Origin: Blasia pusilla
Lineage: Eukaryota > Marchantiophyta > Marchantiopsida > Blasiales
Assembly: GCA_050084515.1 (NCBI GenBank)
Contig: CM114274.1
Span: forward strand, 19,654,001-19,718,000
Direction: 5' to 3'
Length of the DNA stretch: 64,000 bases
Made by a program: the position numbers and the translations under genes. Positions within the stretch are counted from its first letter, which is position 1, and each line of letters begins with the position of its first letter. Positions 10,185 through 21,256 of this stretch are shown here, one piece after another. A model generated the notes under the pieces. It ran no database searches. It was given only the letters and a program-made list of their open reading frames with translations, and was not told where the DNA came from.

Positions 10185-10893
10185 TATAATGTAAAACTCT
10201 AGGAAAAAGGTACTCTTTCTATCGCAAAGTACTAAGTTTGTTCCCAAGAGACCACTGTTTCCTGAGTAAAGAGAGGTTTTTATAATAATTAATAAGAATA
10301 ACTCCTTCTTCACTAACTTTCCTACTACAACGACACTGTCTTTACAAGTACAAAAAAATAAAAGGATTTTTCTTCCCTCTTGGAAAAGACTCTTCTCAAG
10401 TGCGAACAAAGACTCTCGTGAATCTGCAATAACAAAGCTCCTTGAAGACCTCAAAGAGACCTCAAGAATGGCGGCCCACCCTACTTTCAGAACTAAATGT
10501 GTCACGGAAGATTACTCATTGTCTAACATCTTTCCTACGCTCTTCTTGATTATCTTGTGGAATTCCGAAACTACAAGACTCAACTCTCATCCCTACTGCA
10601 GCCCAATAGGATCCACATTCAGTTCAGCACATCAGAAAGCATGAGAGAAGGCTCTTCTTTTGCATCAAAGAGGGGAAAGAACTAGAAAGAATTACAAGCT
10701 TCAAAAAGTAAATGACTCCTCAGATTGGATCATCCCTCAACAAAACTTCTTACACACTCACCAAGATTGCTGGTAAACCCATGAATTACGGAACAGTATT
10801 GGGAAATTCAAGACACAACAGAATGATCCCTTCTTCTACTAATTTGCTCTTTAAATAGTCTTTACAATTTCTGATTGGTCTTCCTATTCTAAT

Positions 10894-11180
10894 CACTAGA
10901 AGAACACTATGGTTTTTATGACTCTACTATGAATGACTGATGCATAAAATGACTGAAAATATGACTCAATTGATCTAGTCATTTAATATGACATAGAAAA
11001 CCAAAATAGTCATAAATCAATGACGGAAAGCATGACACAATTGGTCCAATCATTTAATATGACATAGAAAACCAAAATAGTCATAAATCAATGATTCAAA
11101 TAGTAACACAAATGACTTGGTCATTTGCAAGTCATATTCCATGACTCACTCAATCACAAGAATCATTTCTTACACATAAT
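10894..11180. repeat. CACTA left subterminal repeats
   Basis: Many copies in both orientations of ATGACT and TAGTCAT-type words (for example ATGACTCAATTG, CTAGTCATTTAATATGAC, GGTCATTTG). A 66-bp unit containing CATTTAATATGACATAG and AAATAGTCATAAATCAATGA occurs twice (about 10980-11035 and 11048-11097). Such arrays bind the TnpA-type protein in known CACTA elements. Confidence 0.8.
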
Positions 11181-12066
<886 letters not shown>

Positions 12067-12428
12067 TGGGTTTAAACCCCAAAACTACAAGTCTCGACAG
12101 GCTTGGTATGTTGGGACGACATGTTCTAAAGCACCGCTCCTTGGTAGCTTATAATGAATGAACCGCATGCAAGCAATATAGCAATACTCTCTATCGAGTT
12201 GCCCATTACTGTAGTTGGAACCTGTAGTGAGCTTGCGATGTCGTTCCCCTGGTTGGTAGGTGTGGATTAGTGTGTCCTGTAATCCATGTGACTTGTGGCA
12301 GTTGTGCCACAAGTAAGGTGTCCAGTGGATTTTGTTTGAGAAATGGAGACCTCTCCTTCTTTTGAAGTTGGATTCACGGGCCCTCCTCTGCAGCTTAATG
12401 CTAAGATTGTTCACCTTGGCAGGTAGTG

Positions 12429-12976
12429 ATGATCTCTAGGGGTAACAAGCGGGCTCTCTTTGGGCACCCTGCCGCTTGGAGGCAGCCCCTCCACACAAAT
12501 AGGACAGCGAGTCCCTGTCTGGACTCTCGGGGTGGGAGCTTAAACATTCTTCCCAGATCCTAAATCAGTTGTTTGCCAAACCTTTACATATAATCAGAGG
12601 CCTTGAGCCCAATATATCTCCGTCCTACCAAGCTTGTGAGGAGTATCAGTTCACCTATCAAAGGCGCATACCAAAGCTCAGCATCCCCAAGCTGGGCGGG
12701 AAATACCGGCATGTTTATGTGAAACGATCAAAGGCCCCTGGTAGTTCGGATGTGGGCAAAGAGTTCAATCTGGCCTATAGGAGGAGACAACGGTTCCACA
12801 TGATCATTTTCGGTGTACGTCCCACAATAGACTTTGTCTCATTTAAGATCATGTGCGCAGCTTTGGGCTTTGAATTCCTGGCTACTACTGGAGTTACTCG
12901 GATGATGAATGGCCGTCAATGTATCTTCAAGGTGTCCATCAAGGGCAGAGGAGGCCACTGGTGTCTCAAGAATTGA
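12429..12976 (+). pseudogene. LINE first open frame region, unknown function
   Basis: An ATG at 12429 opens a short frame (MISRGNKRALFGHPAAWRQP) that ends near 12575. A second frame, 12569-12976 (135 residues), contains QRRIPKLSIPKLGGKYRHVY, KRSKAPGS and RMMNGRQCIFKVSIKGRGGH. The same text with other lesions is at 36238-36680. It lies where ORF1 of a LINE is expected, is basic, and shows no CCHC knuckle. Function not assigned. Confidence 0.5.
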
Positions 12977-13194
12977 GACGTGCCTACAATTGGAGGGCTA
13001 TGGTAGTCGAGGGTGGTTCCAGCTTGAAGGAAAGGCCCATCTCCACAAAACGGTTGGTGATCTACACACCTAATGTCTTTAGTGTTCTCCAAGGGACCAG
13101 CGATGAAGAGCTTGCACATGAAGAGGTTCCATGTCGCTAGTGACCCACACCGACGCGTAAAAGCGTGCCGCCGACCCCAACCCACTTAGTGACA

Positions 13195-14232
13195 GGTCTC
13201 CGTTTGGGTACCTAGAACTTCTGTGGACTGACCCATGCAATGAAGCAGCTGGAGGTTGCTAAAGTTTTGCTGAAAAATCAAATACATATATGCGGTGGTC
13301 AGGAAACTTGGGAAACCAAGTTAATGGAGATACCCCATGTATTGCACTATGCATGGTTTGGAAAGATGTGGAGCACCCAGGCGGACAACAACAGAGGTAT
13401 GAAGGGTGTCGGGTTCTTCATCAGAGACTTCATGGTGGACAGGTGTGAGATCATCAGCACAGGGCTCGAGTATGAACACAACATATGGGTCAAAGTCCGA
13501 GTAGAGTGCAACTCGCGGGATATGTATATTGGGTGTATTTACATGCCTACAAATAGTGAATTTGCTGCTGTAACAAAGGCAACTTTTGATAGTGTGAAAA
13601 CTGATTGCCTTGGGTTCCTGACAAAGGGGAACATAGTCTTGCTGGGAGACTTCAATAGCTAGGTGGGGCAAGGCACCGATTCCCAAGCGGAGATCGGGAT
13701 GTTTGGAGATGTGAGAGTGAATGGCAATGGCACACGGCTGATCACGATGTTGAGGGAACTTCAAGTGATGGCACTGAATGATAGGCATAAGGTGGGTTCC
13801 CCGGCTTCGACTAGGGTCAACTTCAAGGAGAATGAAAGCTCCATTGTGGACTACATAGCTGTGGATGAGGATTTCTACACACGTAGTGGGAAGATCACAA
13901 TGGATGCGACAGACATTGGAAGATCAGATCATTCATTGGTTTGGACAGAGTTGCAGCAAAGGCTAAAATGCTCGACCAAACCAGTGAAGAGAGTGATTAA
14001 GAAATGGAGGATAGAGGACTTCCAAGATGAGGGCAACAAGAAGGTGTACATTGGCAAGCTCGAAGAAAATCTCTTGGCATTTGACACTTTCATTGCATCT
14101 ACCGTCAAGACCTTTGGGTTCACAAGAACAACTGTGGACATGGTGCTGGCATGGTGGGAGCGTGGAGTGATAGATGCCGCTGAGATTGTCGGCAGGAAAT
14201 TGATAATATGCGGCAGAGCCGTCAAATGGTGA
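13195..14232 (+). pseudogene. LINE apurinic-like endonuclease domain
   Basis: EEP-family endonuclease that nicks target DNA to prime reverse transcription. Seen: start RLGT*NF (W to stop), HICGGQETWETKLM (catalytic E), NNRGMKGVGFFIRD, MYIGCIYMPTNSEF, IVLLGDFNS (D and N), then SSIVDYIAVDEDF and IGRSDHSLVWTEL (SDH motif). One TAG separates the two open stretches just after GDFNS at 13660. All catalytic motifs are readable, so this lesion set is light. The endonuclease usually decides target choice, which bears on the (CT)n flanks. Confidence 0.93.
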
Positions 14233-14235
14233 TCC

Positions 14236-14759
14236 TTGGAACTCAAGGCAGCCATTGTCAAACGAATGGAAGCGTATGTAACAAGTGCCAAAGCCAGGGA
14301 CGATGCATCCTTGTGGGCAGAGTATGTGGCCCTACGCAAGGAAACCCGTCTTCTCGTGCGCATGCACAAGAAGAAATTGAACCAAGTGACATACTCATCC
14401 ATCAATGAGAATTTCACTGAGAATTAGAAGAAGTTCTGGATGGAAGTGCAGAAATTGAGCAAGGCCAGAGACAAAAATGACGTAAAGGCCTTGAAGAGAA
14501 AAGACGATGGAATGGTGACCACGGCTAAACAGATCCGACATGTGTTGGAAGACTATTACAAGGAGTTAGGCAGGAAGCCCGCTCGGATATCCCTTGAAGA
14601 GCAGAACTTTGAGAGGGTGGTGGAGGATTTTGTTAAGATACAATGGGAGAAGATAGATGATGAGGTTGAGCCATATAACGATTGGTTCTCCCTAGCTAAG
14701 GTGGGAGCAACGATCAAAGAACTTGTGAACCACAAAATAGGCGGTGGTGATGAGCTTTT
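14236..14759 (+). pseudogene. LINE linker between endonuclease and reverse transcriptase
   Basis: Continues ELKAAIVKRMEAYVTSAKAR, EYVALRKETRLLVRMHKKKL, then a TAG at about 14427 and KKFWMEVQKLSKARDKNDVK and ADDGMVTTAKQIRHVLEDYY-like sequence. This is typical of the helical linker before LINE reverse transcriptases. It ends HKIGGGDEL at the E2 insertion. Confidence 0.85.
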
Positions 14760-14870
14760 TGTCGTGCGCATACACATCGCTATCACTGAATACACACACA
14801 AACACGCACGATCCCATGCTAACTCATGGCATCCAAACAACGAGACAAGAAGTACCAAAATATATCTCCA
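14760..14870 (-). repeat. E2 segment A, outer copy (3' terminus)
   Basis: About 111 bp that on the minus strand begins TGGAGATATATTTTGG and ends GCGCACGACA next to the LINE. The same segment, with small differences, lies on the other side of the 3' LTR at 15392-15517. Both copies contain CCATGAGTTAGCAT and GATCGTGCGTG (minus strand). Confidence 0.9.
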
Positions 14871-14871
14871 A

Positions 14872-15389
14872 TAAAGTAAGATCCAATCTCTCTCTACACA
14901 ATCTCACACCATAGCTCTCAAAGGTGTGCACTCTCTCTCATGTCAAACCAAACCCATTCTCCTAATGAGAGGCTTGGGTTACACTCACAAGGCAAGGGGC
15001 CATAGCTCCGCCGCCTCATGCCAAGAGGTTCAACAAAGAGAGAATGAGCTCTCAAGCTCTCTCTCTCTTTGGGATATATACCCCTCCCCTCTCCCAAGTC
15101 CTCTCCATGGTAACCTATTCTCCCAAGTCACCTCTTTGGCTCTTGACCTGATGTAGGAGGTCAAGGGCCACTTAACAAAAATAGAAAGTTGATCATATAC
15201 TCAAAATTGTGCTTACCTAAAATAGCAAGTTCCTCAATATGGCTCGAAATGAGCCAAAACAAAGGGGAAACCTACTCTCTCAGGTTTCCCGGGGCCTCAG
15301 CAAGTCATCCTCAACCACCTAGGCATGTCCTCCACTACTCTTGAAGACGCTCTAGTAGATCTCACCGATCTATTCTAAAAGACGTGACA
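14872..15389 (-). mobile_element. E2 3' LTR
   Basis: Minus-strand start TGTCACGTC at 15389; end ATTGGATCTTACTTTA at 14872. Homologous to 24157-24704, but missing the last ~30 bp of U5-like sequence (the GA-rich tail ending TTCA), which is replaced by segment A. Confidence 0.88.
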
Positions 15390-15391
15390 GT

Positions 15392-15530
15392 TGTCATGCG
15401 CATACACATCGCTACACAACATACATCGCTATCACTGAACACACACAAAAACACGCACGATCCTATGCTAACTCATGGTATCCAAACAACAAGACAAGAA
15501 GTACCAAAATATCTCCAATCGCCCCCCTAG
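15392..15530 (-). repeat. E2 segment A, inner copy, and polypurine tract
   Basis: Segment A at 15517-15392 (minus) starts TGGAGATATTTTGG directly after the polypurine tract CTAGGGGGGCGAT (15530-15518). Position after the tract is where U3 of an LTR should begin. Confidence 0.85.
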
Positions 15531-15734
15531 CTGGTGGTTAGGTCCCTCTAACTCTAGATAGCCATCTATCCCTACCTACCATGACATACATCTCTCGGAC
15601 GCTAAGAGCAAGAAGGCCGGGTGCTCATGTGGCCCCATCGTTAGTCGCCTTCCTGTCATCCATATAAGAGAAAAAGTCGGGATCGAAATTTACCTAGTAT
15701 CTCCTCTATGTACATCTGGGACACATCCATCGTC

Positions 15735-15862
15735 CCCTAGGAACCCTAGTGAGAGGTGGTGTCAGACATGCCATATGCCAACCTCTCGATCAACCATCAC
15801 AGACTAGCATCGTGGCCGCACCACGGGCAGAACCACACAACATACAACGCAAGCCTGCAAAA
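15735..15862 (-). pseudogene. E2 PHD zinc finger at the C-terminus of pol
   Basis: PHD fingers bind histone H3 tails in a methylation-dependent way. Minus-strand reading gives CMLCGSARGAATMLVCDG, a TGA, then SRGWHMACLTPPLTRVPRG and WMCPRC. This is the C4HC3 spacing of a PHD finger (C-x2-C ... C-x2-[C lost to TGA] ... H-x2-C ... C-x2-C), with the typical LVCDGC, WH and CLxPPL blocks. The E3 copy keeps the fourth cysteine but has lost the first, so together they define a complete ancestral finger. It follows the integrase in the same frame. A chromodomain, common at this place in other Ty3 elements, is not seen. Confidence 0.9.
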
Positions 15863-17010
15863 ACTATTGCTAAGCTCGGATCCAATGTAATATCAATGTT
15901 AGGAAGGTGACATGGTGCACAATTATGCACATGGTCCTTCCATACCATACCATTGTGTCCCTCGAGCAAGAGAACACCGGATGGCAAAACGTCACGCACT
16001 CTCAAGATAGTGCGCCCTGCAGTCACATCCAACGTCGTCGATGCCATCTGCTGCAAGTAGACATAATCTCCCTGATGAAACCTCCGGATAGTTGGTCGAT
16101 AACCACCACCCCGAATAGTCGCATACCTCAACGTATCCCGATGTTGCGGAATCGCCAAGTTCTCGAACGCCATGGGCATCACTCACTGAAATAACTGAGC
16201 CCTCTGAGAACATGCTCGCACCCATACATCTGGGTCATCAAGGTCCAGCACCTCACCAGCATCTCGACGATGGTAAATGGCCGTAGGTAAATCTGGCTCT
16301 CGGCCATAAAGTAGCAAGTACGGTGAAAAAGATGCCTGCTTGCTGAATCTGTATCCCATCGCCAACCATGGCAAATGGAAGGTCCCAGTCTCCTAGGTGA
16401 CCTCTCTGCAATCCATACTTGCGTAAACCCCTCTTCACCGTCTGCACAACTCTCTCCGCCAATCCATCCGCCTTAGGATGATCTCGCGAAGTCGTGCGGT
16501 GGTCGATCAACGCTAGATCACACAAGGCTTGGAACTCACCCTGAAACTCGGTACCCTGGTTTGTCAACACCTCAGCCGGTGCGCCATAATGACTCAGCAC
16601 TCTGTCAAGGAAGGCATAAGCTACTCCCTCACTCGCTTTTTCAGGCAATGCAACCAACTCGATCCACTTTGAGAAGTGCTCGACCATCACCAATACATAA
16701 CGACTGTGACGCTCTGTCAAAGGCCAAGGTCCTGCAAAATCCAAACTCCATCTATACCCTAAGCCCATGATTCGTAATGGATGCAACTGTGGAGTTGGAG
16801 CATTGAACGATGCTCGGACCTGATCACACACCATGCAACTAGCAACAAACTGCTGAATGTCAGTCTGCATGCCTCGCCACCAATATCTTGAACTGGAGCA
16901 AGTCAGACGTCCGCTTCACCCCAAAGTGACCCAACTCCTCGTGGGCATGTTGCACTAGTCGTGCTCTATGTGAAGGATGCGGCACTACGCGTACTCTGCC
17001 ATCCTCCCAA
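15863..17010 (-). pseudogene. E2 integrase
   Basis: Ty3 integrase. N-terminal zinc region: LGHFGVKRTSDLLQ and CMVCDQVRA. Core: YRWSLDFAGPWPL (first D, near 16740), VLTNQGTEFQG (second acidic position, N near 16560 where D is expected), HPKADGLAERVVQTVKRGL (E near 16455). C-terminal part: FHQGDYVYLQQ, GRTILRVRDVLPSGVLLLEG, then CAPCHLPNID leading to the PHD finger. Stops or shifts near 16370, 16185 and 16870. The D to N change alone would inactivate strand transfer. Confidence 0.92.
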
Positions 17011-17324
17011 ACCCTCAAAACATGTGTCCCCTCCCAACGGAACCGTCTGGCCCGTTGTAGGATCCGATCTCGCTCTCTAGCACCCATTGTGCTTGCAATG
17101 CTGCCAGTACGAAGGTACTCCAAGACTACTCCATCATCATGAATATCTCTACCACTTGTCGTCTCCTCACTGGCCTCGAGATCCAAGGACTCTCCACTAG
17201 ACCTCGCCATCGAAGTCTCCACACTCTGGCTCTCCATAGCCAACATGCCTAAATAGGCCGACGCGTGCCATCCTGGCACCGACTCCTCATCACTCTCTCC
17301 ATGCCATAGAGCTCTAGTCGCATC
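17011..17324 (-). pseudogene. E2 pol linker between RNase H and integrase
   Basis: Reads SDEESVPGWHASAYLGMLAM-like text, MARSSGESLDLEASEE, DIHDDGVVLEYLRTGSIAS and RERDRILQRARRFRWEGTHV, followed by VLRVWEDGRVRVVPHPSH. The same linker is at 57.7-58.05 kb in E3 and, in part, at 2.16-2.4 kb in E1. It is family-specific and without a recognised domain. Confidence 0.8.
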
Positions 17325-17770
17325 TCACTGACTCGAGTATGGGTTACGCCTCAACCCATCTGCATCTTGGTTGAGCGTCCCAGATCTATGTACCACTTGA
17401 AAATCACACTCTTGCAACAACAGAGCCCATCTCGCAAGCTTCCCTATAAGCTTTTCGGACTCCATCAACCACTTCAGGGGTTGATGATCAATGATGATGG
17501 TAAAGGGGTTGCCGAATAAGTAACACTGAAATGCGATCCACCCAACCGGAGCACTCATCCTCATCTGTTTTGTTCTTTGCCTCTGCAGCGTTGTTCGAGC
17601 AATAAGCCACCACGAACTCTCTACCCGATCATCATCTTTGGGTGAGCACCGCTCAAGCCCCAACATGCTCCAATGGTGCAAGCTGGAAAGGGCCCCGATC
17701 GGTCTCCTCAAGATGGGCGCAGACGTCAACTTTGTCCTTGAGCAACTAAAATGCTTGCTCCTCGCTCATC
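17325..17770 (-). pseudogene. E2 RNase H
   Basis: Minus strand, several shifts. LVRRPIGxx-like start, DDDRVESSWWLIARTTLQRQ, then CYLFGNPFTIIIDHQPLKWL, KLARWALLLQECDFQVVHR, and the end NQDADGLRRN. Equivalent to 57.3-57.7 kb in E3 and 2.44-2.9 kb in E1. Confidence 0.88.
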
Positions 17771-18660
17771 CCCAGTGCCACTCGTGATCCACCTTGGTCA
17801 GCCAAGGTCAATGGCTTTGCAATCAAACTGAATCCCTTGAATCGCCGATAGAAGTTCGCCAATCCCATGAATCTGTGAACACGGCTCATCTAGGGCGTGG
17901 AATGTGAGATAGCCTCTACCTTCGTTTCTTTGAACACCAAGGCCCCAGGGTGGTATATTATGACCCAAGTACTCAATCTGGTCGTAGAAGAACGTGCACT
18001 TGCCTGGATGTAGCTTCAGCCCATGTTATTGCAATCGCGAAACACCTCCTCTAGATGTCGCTCATGCTCCTCAATGGCGCTAAAGACTACGATGTCATCA
18101 ATATAACACCTAGAAAAATCCGGATCAGCCAAGATCCTATCCATGACCCTTTGAAACTCAGTAAGGCGTTCTTTAACCCAAATGGTAAGAACGCCACTAG
18201 TACAAAAATCCTTCCGTGAGGATCGATGCCCCAAAATGCCGTCTTCGCATGTCCTCCAATCGATAGGCACCGGTGATGGTATCCGGCTGCAAATCCAATG
18301 AATTGAAGACCTTGCGTGACCAATCGCATCAAAGATCTCCTCGGGGTGGGCATGGCATACCTATCGGAGCGTGCACGATTGATAGGTCGGTAATCCCCAC
18401 ACATCGCCTATCCGCCCGGTTGCCATGCACATCCTTCTTGGCGGGCATGCGATGCAAATGCATACTCCCCATCGACATCTCCACTAGTTCCGTCTCGGCC
18501 AAGTTGGCTCCTACTCAATCGAGCCCTCTCCATATCTATACTTGTAGGGTTTTGGAAGATCGTCGATCACTCGACAACTCAATGCGGATCCCGGGGCCTT
18601 CAGCGTACCCAAATCCTCCATGCTAAATGCAAAGGCTCCTATAACTCGAGGAACTGAATT
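17771..18660 (-). pseudogene. E2 reverse transcriptase
   Basis: Minus-strand Ty3 polymerase. Seen: AFAFSMEDLGTLKAPG (lead-in), RMCGDYRPINRARSDRYAMP, TPEEI-like and GHAR, FLPFGLKNALLSF, the intact catalytic loop CYIDDIVVFSA at 18094-18105, and HLEEVFRDC. The region is broken by several shifts. In E3 the middle of this domain, including the loop, is deleted. Confidence 0.9.
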
Positions 18661-18989
18661 CGGCGCCACTCTCCTCGTTTCAAACATCGACTCCCAAGTC
18701 TCCCGTCGGTAGGACTCCCGGCGCTGGTATCGGTGGTTGCTATGGTGCAACCCCCTCTCAAACAACAACACTCGTTCGCTTTCTGCAAGCAAACTTTGAT
18801 CTCCTCCACGTCTTTGTGCCAAACCATGCTCGATGTTGTGGCTATCATCTCCTTGCATACCGCAAAACATCCCAAGAAGTCCAAGGGTGTCTCTCCCGAT
18901 CTCCCCTGGTGCGTAGATCTCCTCGGAACTCCATTGCCTCACCGTCTCGGTAGGCATGGGGCTCACTAATGATCTCGCCATATACGCCG

Positions 18990-19900
18990 CTCACCACTCC
19001 CAACCGAGATCCATGTCAAGCGTTCAGGTCCATCGCCTAACCCAAGACATGGCATCGTGATGCCTCGACATCGACGTCGCCGTCCTCCGTGGGAAATCCC
19101 ATCGCCGCTCTCTCATCGGCGTTGGGACCAACCGCTGAACCTGGTCATCCCAAACCAAGCCAGGACCGGCCTCCTTGTATGCATAGGAAGCGGAAAACTC
19201 ACAACGAGGCAAGGCTGCCTCGCTACCCTTTGACCAATCAACGGTGGTCGATCATCGTGCCTCCCACTCTGTGATTCGGCGACTTGGACCGAGAATGGAA
19301 TCCACTAATAAATGGGAGGGGCGCCCACTGATCGCCCTACGTAACACCGCATGGGGCACCAAGTTGTTCCACCATAGACGCATGCGATGGGCTCTAGAAC
19401 CTACAGCCGCATCCAAGAACCGCTAGGCCAATCTAGGCACGCACTGATGAGCACTCGTCACCACGTGATGAGTGATCATCAGTCTGCGTCCTCCTAAGAT
19501 CGGCACATTCTCCGGAACCAGATGCTCCCAATGCCGTAAGACCCTCAACATCTCCCAAAATAACATGGACCGAGTGTCGCCCAACCCGTTGCCTCGTCCT
19601 CAAAGACTTGATTGGCCCGACATGGCCAACCGGCAATGACCAAATCAATGGTCCCTACCGCTCTAAGTCTTGCGCCCCAACAACGAAATATCCCTCGGTA
19701 GGGAACTCTAGTACCCAATCATGGACGCTTGACAATAAGTCGGGAAAACGTAGGCATAATCTGCGCCACATGTCGAGTGAGACGCGCCTTGCAACATCAT
19801 CACTCTCCACATATAGGTACTGTTGTACTCCACTCCTGCAAAACAAAGCCTAACCCGGTGCTAATCCCTCCAAAGGATCTAACACTCGAATATCCTCCCG
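18990..19900 (-). pseudogene. E2 C5 cytosine DNA methyltransferase domain
   Basis: Would transfer methyl groups to cytosine in DNA. Motifs in order on the minus strand: I, SFGGISTGLGFVLQ (19875-19835; one frameshift just before it); II, QQYLYVESDDVARRVS; then FPDLLSSVHDWVLEFP; IV, IDLVIAGWPCRANQVFED with the catalytic PC pair (about 19650-19600); V, FWEMLRVLRHWEH; VI, VPENVP (19501-19518); VIII, GSRAHRMRLWWNNLVP (about 19405-19360); IX/X, YAYKEAGPGLVWDDQVQRLV and a GxxMDL-type end near 19020. Motif order, PC, ENV and the GSxAHR..W.NL block are diagnostic of C5 methyltransferases. It lies between protease and reverse transcriptase. At least four shifts or stops make this copy inactive. Confidence 0.88.
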
Positions 19901-20219
19901 GGATACACCACATAATGGGTGTGGTATCCAAGGGTGTCATTGTAGCACTCCTTGCTACCTCGGTTCCCTACGGACTATCACGCTCCGGTGCAACGCGCTC
20001 CACGTGGTGCGACGTGCTCATCTGCCAATCGTTGAAGCTCTAAGTCGAAGCACCTCTCTCCACGGAATGATGGCTACCATAATACTCCTCTCCATAGAAA
20101 TGTCGGGAAATGTGAGTATCCTCTGCATGGACATGTCCTCAATCAAATCACTTGGCCAAGTGATGGCACGTAAATCTTTGCGAAGGTCGCCATCTCTTGG
20201 CCGTTGCTCAATCTTCGCA

Positions 20220-20600
20220 CCTATGAATCGAACGGTAATGAGCTAAGGCACCCATCACCTACCTGCCATCTTGGTCTAGGACGCCGACTCCTCCCATTAA
20301 TCCAGGAAAAACCCGGGTATAACATACTCCACCAACCAAGACGCGTCGTAGGACTCGCATCAATCACTATCGCTTGGCGCGCAATGGACTCATCTCTCGA
20401 AACGACCTCTTGTCGGGTGATATATTGTGTGGTACTCGCTCCACCCAAGAATGTCTCAGTATCCGGAATGGACAACGCTCAAGCCCAATCCCGAATGACG
20501 CTTTCCCCAACATCGGGTTGCGCTCCTAAGTCAACAAGACGCGTTGCGGACTAAAAGCTCTACCCCTAATACCAACAAGAAGAACTCTCCTCGGTTATCC
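20220..20600 (-). pseudogene. E2 aspartic protease
   Basis: Retropepsin-like region preceding the methyltransferase. FSPQRVLL is followed by a 1-bp loss that destroys the DSGA active site, intact in E3 at 55672. KASF, GLER, CPFRI and WVERVPHN follow. In the intact family this would cut the polyprotein. Confidence 0.75.
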
Positions 20601-21256
20601 AGCAACACAACACCAGGAGAAGCCATGGCACGCTCTATCGCTGGTCTAGCAAGCATCTCCGCCATCACGTGACGTTGAATCGACTTGGGGGTCCGGCATC
20701 CGCTCCAAGGGCAAGTCGATTCCTCCTCTCGCAATCACCCGAACGTGATGCGGGAACTCCAACTCCGGGCTCACAAAGTGACGGCCAGCCGGTGAAGAGC
20801 CTCTGGGCGTTCCCCCAACGTCATAACATCGGAAGCAGAAAATAAAGGAGTGCGGTACACAATGGTGGCCGCCCCAACAAGAAACACATGCCCCTCATGA
20901 GCATCAACAATAGGAGTGCTCGCTTCTACCATCGCCCTCGTGCTCTGCACACCAACAACATCACCAACTCTCAAGGAACTTTGATGAGGACCCATCGATG
21001 GGGTCCTCATCGCTTCGGACAAAGTGAAAGACTGAGGAAGCCTAGTTTGTTTTCTGGCTTCCCCTCGCTATGGATCCAACTCTACGGCTGCTCCACGCAT
21101 CACAACTGCGGCGGCCTCCATCTCAACAACCCCGCACATCCAACCAGGATCATGTAGATCTTTAGATGCTCCATATGATGTCGATGCCACGGATCCGGCA
21201 TCGGGTAACCTCAATGCCATAGCGGCAATCTACTCCTCTAGCAAGCTCGGCGGCCA
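20601..21256 (-). pseudogene. E2 gag-protease spacer
   Basis: Minus strand, no known domain. Short open pieces (LPLERMPDPQVDSTS, CFRCYDVGGTPRGSSPAGR, MRTPSMGPHQSSLRVGDVVG) correspond to 55.1-55.6 kb in E3, so they are family coding sequence, but broken. Confidence 0.65.

Noticed and set aside
14760-15517. Segment A - LTR - segment A read as a separate element inserted into the 3' end of E2
   Set aside because: The same arrangement occurs in E3 with the same LTR family, and the LTR matches each element's own 5' LTR, so a family feature is more likely.
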